A stretch of 64,000 bases of DNA, taken from Pseudomonas sp. 8O (GTDB lineage Bacteria; Pseudomonadota; Gammaproteobacteria; Pseudomonadales; Pseudomonadaceae). Positions 60,632-64,000 of the stretch are shown one piece after another. Within the stretch, counting starts at the first letter, position 1. Each line of letters opens with the position of its first letter. The stretch spans positions 1,322,868-1,386,867 of the forward strand of contig NZ_LR733265.1 in NCBI RefSeq assembly GCF_902506495.1, in the 5' to 3' direction. The notes under the pieces are model-generated. The model had not been told where the DNA came from. It was given only the letters and a program-made list of their open reading frames with translations, and made no database searches. The translations under genes were made by a program, and so were the position numbers.

Positions 60632-61799
60632 CGATCTGCACCTGTGGCCAACACTCGGCAAGCGCTTCGAGCAGCAGCTCAAGCTGCGCATCGCTGTGCG
60701 CAGCGGACAGCGTCACGCGCAAGCGGGCACTACCGGCAGGCACGGTCGGCGGGCGGATGGCGCCGACCAGCAGGCCGCGATCCTTGAGCAGGGACGAGAG
60801 TTTCAGCGCCCGCGCGCTGTCGCCCACCAGAATCGGCTGAATCGGCGTGGGACTGTCCATCAAGCTCAGGCCGATTTCGGCAGCGCCCTGACGAAAGCGT
60901 GCGATCAGTCGGTTCAGATGCTCACGACGCCAGCTTTCGCTGCGCAGCAGCTCCAGGCTTTTCAGCGTGGCGCAAGCCACGGCCGGCGGCTGACTGGTGG
61001 TGTAGATGTAGGGGCGGGCGAACTGGATCAGGGTCTCGATCAGTTCCTCGCTGCCGGCGACGAATGCGCCGGCGGTACCAAAGGCCTTGCCCAGCGTACC
61101 GACCAGCACCTGCACGTCATCCTGGCCCAGACCGAAGTGCTCGACGATACCGCCGCCGGTGGCGCCCAGTGGGCCGAAGCCATGGGCGTCATCGACCATT
61201 ACCCAGGCCTGCGTGGCACGCGCCTCGGCACACAATGCCGGCAGATCGGCCAGATCGCCGTCCATGCTGAACACGCCATCGGTGACCACCAGACAGTTGC
61301 CTGTAGCCTTGCGCAGGCGGTTGGCCAAGCTGACTGCATCGTTGTGCAGGTAGCGCGAGAACCGCGCGCCACAAAGCAGGCCGGCATCGAGCAGCGAGGC
61401 GTGGTTGAGACGGTCCTGCAGCACGCTGTCGCCCTGCCCGAGCAAGGCGGTGACGACCGCCAGGTTGGCCATGTAACCGGTAGAGAACAGCAACGCACGC
61501 GGCCTGCCGGTGAACTCGGCCAATGCTTCTTCAAGTTCATGGTGCGGCGTGCTGTGGCCGATAACCAGATGCGAGGCACCGCCACCGACGCCCCATTTTT
61601 CCGCGCCCTGCTGCATGGCACAAATCACCTCGGGGTGGTTGGCCAGGCCGAGATAGTCGTTGGAACAGAAAGCCAGCAGTTCCTGATCGTCCGCGCGCAC
61701 CTGCGGCCCCTGTGGGGTCTGCAACAGCGGGCGCTGGCGGAACAGATCGACGGCCTGACGCTCGGCCAGGCGGGCGGATAAATCGAAAGGCATATGCAT
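60624..61799 (-). CDS. bioF: 8-amino-7-oxononanoate synthase BioF
   Basis: The 391-residue PLP enzyme condenses pimeloyl-ACP with alanine. The cofactor lysine is K238 in GTLGKAFG, with VDDAHGFG and SNDYLGLANHP also present. The start is ATG 61799 or, two codons later, ATG 61793. It is separated from bioB by an 86-bp gap filled by a REP module. Confidence 0.95.
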   Translation of the reverse strand: MHMPFDLSARLAERQAVDLFRQRPLLQTPQGPQVRADDQELLAFCSNDYLGLANHPEVICAMQQGAEKWGVGGGASHLVIGHSTPHHELEEALAEFTGRPRALLFSTGYMANLAVVTALLGQGDSVLQDRLNHASLLDAGLLCGARFSRYLHNDAVSLANRLRKATGNCLVVTDGVFSMDGDLADLPALCAEARATQAWVMVDDAHGFGPLGATGGGIVEHFGLGQDDVQVLVGTLGKAFGTAGAFVAGSEELIETLIQFARPYIYTTSQPPAVACATLKSLELLRSESWRREHLNRLIARFRQGAAEIGLSLMDSPTPIQPILVGDSARALKLSSLLKDRGLLVGAIRPPTVPAGSARLRVTLSAAHSDAQLELLLEALAECWPQVQIDA

Positions 61800-61804
61800 A
61801 CCCT

Positions 61805-61873
61805 GTAGGAACCGACTTGCCGCTGTCCGACGTCTCGGCGATCAACGGCAATCGCCAGCAAGCTGGCCCCTAC
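61805..61873. repeat. REP module between bioB and bioF
   Basis: GTAGGAACCGACTTGCCG is paired with CGCCAGCAAGCTGGCCCCTAC; a divergent copy of the module family seen in the 21672 array. Confidence 0.72.
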
Positions 61874-61885
61874 ATAAACAGCGGT

Positions 61886-62944
61886 TTAGGCCGAAGCGGC
61901 GTTGTAGAACAGCTTGGAATCGCGCTGCTCGACCAGCGCCTGCTCGATGGCCGCCTGGTGCACCTCATCGGCATGCTCTTCGCGCTCTTCGGGTTTGATA
62001 CCGAGGCGCTTGAACAGGGCCATGTCCTTGTCCGCCTGCGGGTTGGCGGTGGTCAGCAGCTTCTCGCCATAGAAGATCGAGTTGGCGCCAGCCATGAAGG
62101 CCAGGGCCTGCATCTGCTCATTCATCGCTTCGCGGCCCGCGGACAGGCGCACGTGGGACCTGGGCATCATGATCCGCGCCACGGCCAGGGTGCGGATGAA
62201 ATCGAACGGGTCGACGTCCTTCTCCTCGGCCAGCGGCGTGCCCTTGACCTTGACCAGCATGTTGATCGGCACGCTTTCCGGATGCTCCGGCAGATTCGCC
62301 AGCTGGATCAGCAGCCCAGCGCGGTCGTCAACCGACTCCCCCATGCCGAGAATGCCGCCAGAACAGATCTTCATCCCCGCTTCGCGCACGTAGGCCAGGG
62401 TCTGCAGGCGCTCGCCGTAGGTGCGGGTGGTGATGATGTTGCCGTAGAACTCCGGCGAGGTATCGAGGTTGTGGTTGTAGTAGTCCAGCCCCGCTTCGGC
62501 CAGCGCCTGGGTCTGCTCCTGATCGAGACGACCGAGGGTCATGCAGGTTTCCAGGCCGAGCTTCTTCACGCCTTTGACCATCTCCAATACGTAGGGCATG
62601 TCCTTGACGGATGGATGTTTCCACGCCGCGCCCATGCAGAAGCGCGTGGAACCGATGGCCTTGGCCTCGGCGGCCGCCTCCAGCACCTTCTGCACTTCCA
62701 TCAGTTTTTCCTTGTCCAGGCCGGTGTTGTAGTGGCCGGACTGCGGGCAGTACTTGCAGTCTTCCGGGCAGGCACCGGTCTTGATCGACAGCAGGGTCGA
62801 GACCTGTACGCGGTTGGCATCGAAGTGCTGGCGATGCACGCTTTGCGCCTGGAACAGCAGGTCGTTGAAAGGCTGCTCGAACAGCGCGCGAACCTCGGCG
62901 AGGCTCCAGTCGTGGCGGGTGGTGATTGCAGCGGTTGCGCTCAT
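61886..62944 (-). CDS. bioB: Biotin synthase BioB
   Basis: The 352-residue radical-SAM enzyme inserts sulfur into dethiobiotin. Its CxxxCxxC motif, CPEDCKYC, supplies C59, C63 and C66 for the 4Fe-4S cluster, and NHNLDTSPEFY and the later SAGREAMN arginine region mark the 2Fe-2S site. ATG 62944 gives the usual N-terminus; a reading to 62998 is less likely. A BirA-type operator lies about 90 bp upstream. Confidence 0.96.
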   Translation of the reverse strand: MSATAAITTRHDWSLAEVRALFEQPFNDLLFQAQSVHRQHFDANRVQVSTLLSIKTGACPEDCKYCPQSGHYNTGLDKEKLMEVQKVLEAAAEAKAIGSTRFCMGAAWKHPSVKDMPYVLEMVKGVKKLGLETCMTLGRLDQEQTQALAEAGLDYYNHNLDTSPEFYGNIITTRTYGERLQTLAYVREAGMKICSGGILGMGESVDDRAGLLIQLANLPEHPESVPINMLVKVKGTPLAEEKDVDPFDFIRTLAVARIMMPRSHVRLSAGREAMNEQMQALAFMAGANSIFYGEKLLTTANPQADKDMALFKRLGIKPEEREEHADEVHQAAIEQALVEQRDSKLFYNAASA

Positions 62945-63032
62945 CTGAGAAGTCCTTCGACGCTTGGTGGCATCTGTTGTCAGGCCCACACGGGGCATTC
63001 AGGCTTTGGCCATCATAAGTGGCGATTGGATG

Positions 63033-63064
63033 CTGTCAACCACAACAAAGACACAGGTTTACGT
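63033..63064. promoter_or_regulatory. BirA-type biotin operator upstream of bioB
   Basis: CTGTCAACC-N14-GGTTTACGT matches the BirA consensus TTGTAAACC-N14/15-GGTTTACAA in 7 of 9 positions on each side with the right spacing. It lies between bioB and the divergent small membrane protein gene. Confidence 0.7.
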
Positions 63065-63131
63065 ATGATCAATTATTGACCAATAGAACTTATGTCATGG
63101 CACAAGGCCAAATGCTTACCCCTCCCACAGG

Positions 63132-63434
63132 ATGTTCTGCATGCAGGTTGAAGGTTTTTTCGAAGGGCTCGGCGAAGCGCTGGGTCGCGCCATCCGTTTC
63201 ATCGTCGACATGCTGTCCGGCGTGTTGGGTGCCATGGCCGATGCCATCGACGACTTTCTCCATGGCCTGGCCAGGGCCATTGGCATGGACGTGTCGATCT
63301 TCAGCATCATCCTGCTGATCATCGGCCTGCTGTTTCTGTTCAGCGGCGCTCGTTCGCTGTTGCGCGGCTCGATCATCGGCGGGGTGATCTGGCTGTTTCT
63401 CGGTCTGATCGTAATGGGCTGGCTCATCCGCTGA
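63132..63434 (+). CDS. Small membrane protein, unknown function
   Basis: The 100-residue protein has an amphipathic N-terminal half (GFFEGLGEALGRAIRFIVDMLSGVLGAMADAIDDFLHGLARAIG) and two transmembrane helices at about 56-70 and 80-98. I recognise no function. The start is ATG 63132, with an in-frame ATG at 63141 as a good alternative. It is divergent from bioB and may share the BirA-controlled region, but its downstream neighbour is comF. Confidence 0.72.
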   Translation: MFCMQVEGFFEGLGEALGRAIRFIVDMLSGVLGAMADAIDDFLHGLARAIGMDVSIFSIILLIIGLLFLFSGARSLLRGSIIGGVIWLFLGLIVMGWLIR

Positions 63435-63477
63435 CGCTGACTAAACTCCAGGCACCACTGCTCATGGACGAGCTGCC

Positions 63478-64000
63478 ATGTCGCCATTCGATCTCGCCTC
63501 ACTGTCACGCCTTGCCTGGCTACGCCAACGGCGTCATTGCCAGCTTTGCGACGAAGCCACCGACCACCCCACGCACAACATCTGCACCGCCTGCGAGACC
63601 GAGTTGCCCTGGCTCGGAGCGCAATGTCAGATCTGTGCGGTGCCAATGCCGGCACACGGCATGATCTGCGGCGCCTGCCAGAACAAGCCGCCGAGTTTCA
63701 GCCGTGTGGAAGCGCCCTGGCGCTATGCCTTTCCCGTCGACAACCTGATCACCCGCTTCAAGCACCAGGCGCAATGGCCATACGGCCGTCTGCTCGCTGA
63801 ACTACTGGCCGAACACCTGCGCCATGCCTTCGATGAAGGGCTGCCTCGCCCACAGGCGCTGCTGCCGGTGCCGCTGGCCCGCAAGCGCCAGCGACGACGC
63901 GGCTTCAATCAGGCACAGATGCTCGCCGACTGGCTGGGTACCAGCCTGAAGCTGCCGGTGCAAAATGACTGGCTCCAGCGCCGCGTCGATACACCCGCAC
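63478..64000 (+). CDS. comF: ComF-family phosphoribosyltransferase-like protein (partial)
   Basis: The frame is open from ATG 63478 to the window end (174 codons seen). It has the N-terminal zinc-finger pattern of ComF (CQLCDEA, CTACETELPW, CQICAVPMP, CGACQNKPP) followed by the phosphoribosyltransferase-like region beginning WRYAFPVDNLITRFKHQAQ and LLPVPLARKRQRRRGFNQA. ComF-like proteins are linked to natural transformation or DNA uptake, though function in Pseudomonas is unclear. The 3' end lies outside the window. Confidence 0.9.
   Translation, partial: MSPFDLASLSRLAWLRQRRHCQLCDEATDHPTHNICTACETELPWLGAQCQICAVPMPAHGMICGACQNKPPSFSRVEAPWRYAFPVDNLITRFKHQAQWPYGRLLAELLAEHLRHAFDEGLPRPQALLPVPLARKRQRRRGFNQAQMLADWLGTSLKLPVQNDWLQRRVDTPA

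Overview
The window comes from a gamma-proteobacterium of the genus Pseudomonas, most likely the mendocina/oleovorans/alcaliphila (Ectopseudomonas) side of the genus. The support is a bioBFHCD operon next to comF, a Gac/Rsm small RNA, PsrA-, Zur- and HutC-type operators, REP-like palindromes in most intergenic gaps, and high G+C coding regions. This is inferred from gene content and style, not from any database comparison.

Layout. (1) 1-9,800 is an accessory zone. It holds an A+T-rich acyltransferase gene, a 3' fragment of tRNA-Met(CAT) with its terminator (probable attachment-site scar), a HipBA toxin-antitoxin pair with palindromic operators, a NERD/zinc-finger protein, and an A+T-rich cassette at 4,821-8,890. 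The cassette encodes a SLATT-type membrane protein, two different overlapping reverse transcriptases, and a structured non-coding segment in which ACACACAC directly follows a hairpin. I read it as a defence-associated RT system of the type 3 (Drt3a/Drt3b plus ncRNA) kind carrying an extra SLATT membrane effector. A small XRE regulator/BRO-like pair closes the zone. (2) 9,950-30,700: ergothioneine genes egtB-egtD, a hybrid histidine kinase convergent with a LuxR-type response regulator, a diguanylate cyclase, a TRAP transporter, and a sigma-54 activator. A 172-bp composite repeat array and a sigma-54 promoter precede a GntP permease and CoA-transferase; FMN reductase, TetR/hydrolase and unknown genes follow. 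(3) 30,681-39,422: a phosphate-scavenging block on the minus strand (TonB-dependent receptor, beta-propeller phytase, ExbB, ExbD, TonB, PhoX) behind a PhoB box. (4) 39,700-49,360: a degenerate GGDEF protein with an AraC regulator, an RsmX/Y/Z-type sRNA with a GacA site, endonuclease I, and the histidine-utilisation genes hutC, H, U, G, I with HutC operators. (5) 49,485-57,100: a ZnuD-like zinc receptor with a Zur box, and two fadE-type acyl-CoA dehydrogenases around a diguanylate cyclase, the second with PsrA boxes. (6) 57,119-64,000: a SprA-related protein, a flagellar-rod-like small protein, bioD-C-H-F and bioB with a BirA operator, a small membrane protein, and comF cut by the window end.

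The metabolic blocks each carry a regulator or operator visible in the sequence (PhoB, HutC, Zur, PsrA, BirA, sigma-54, GacA). The accessory zone differs sharply in base composition and is the most likely site of an unusual system.
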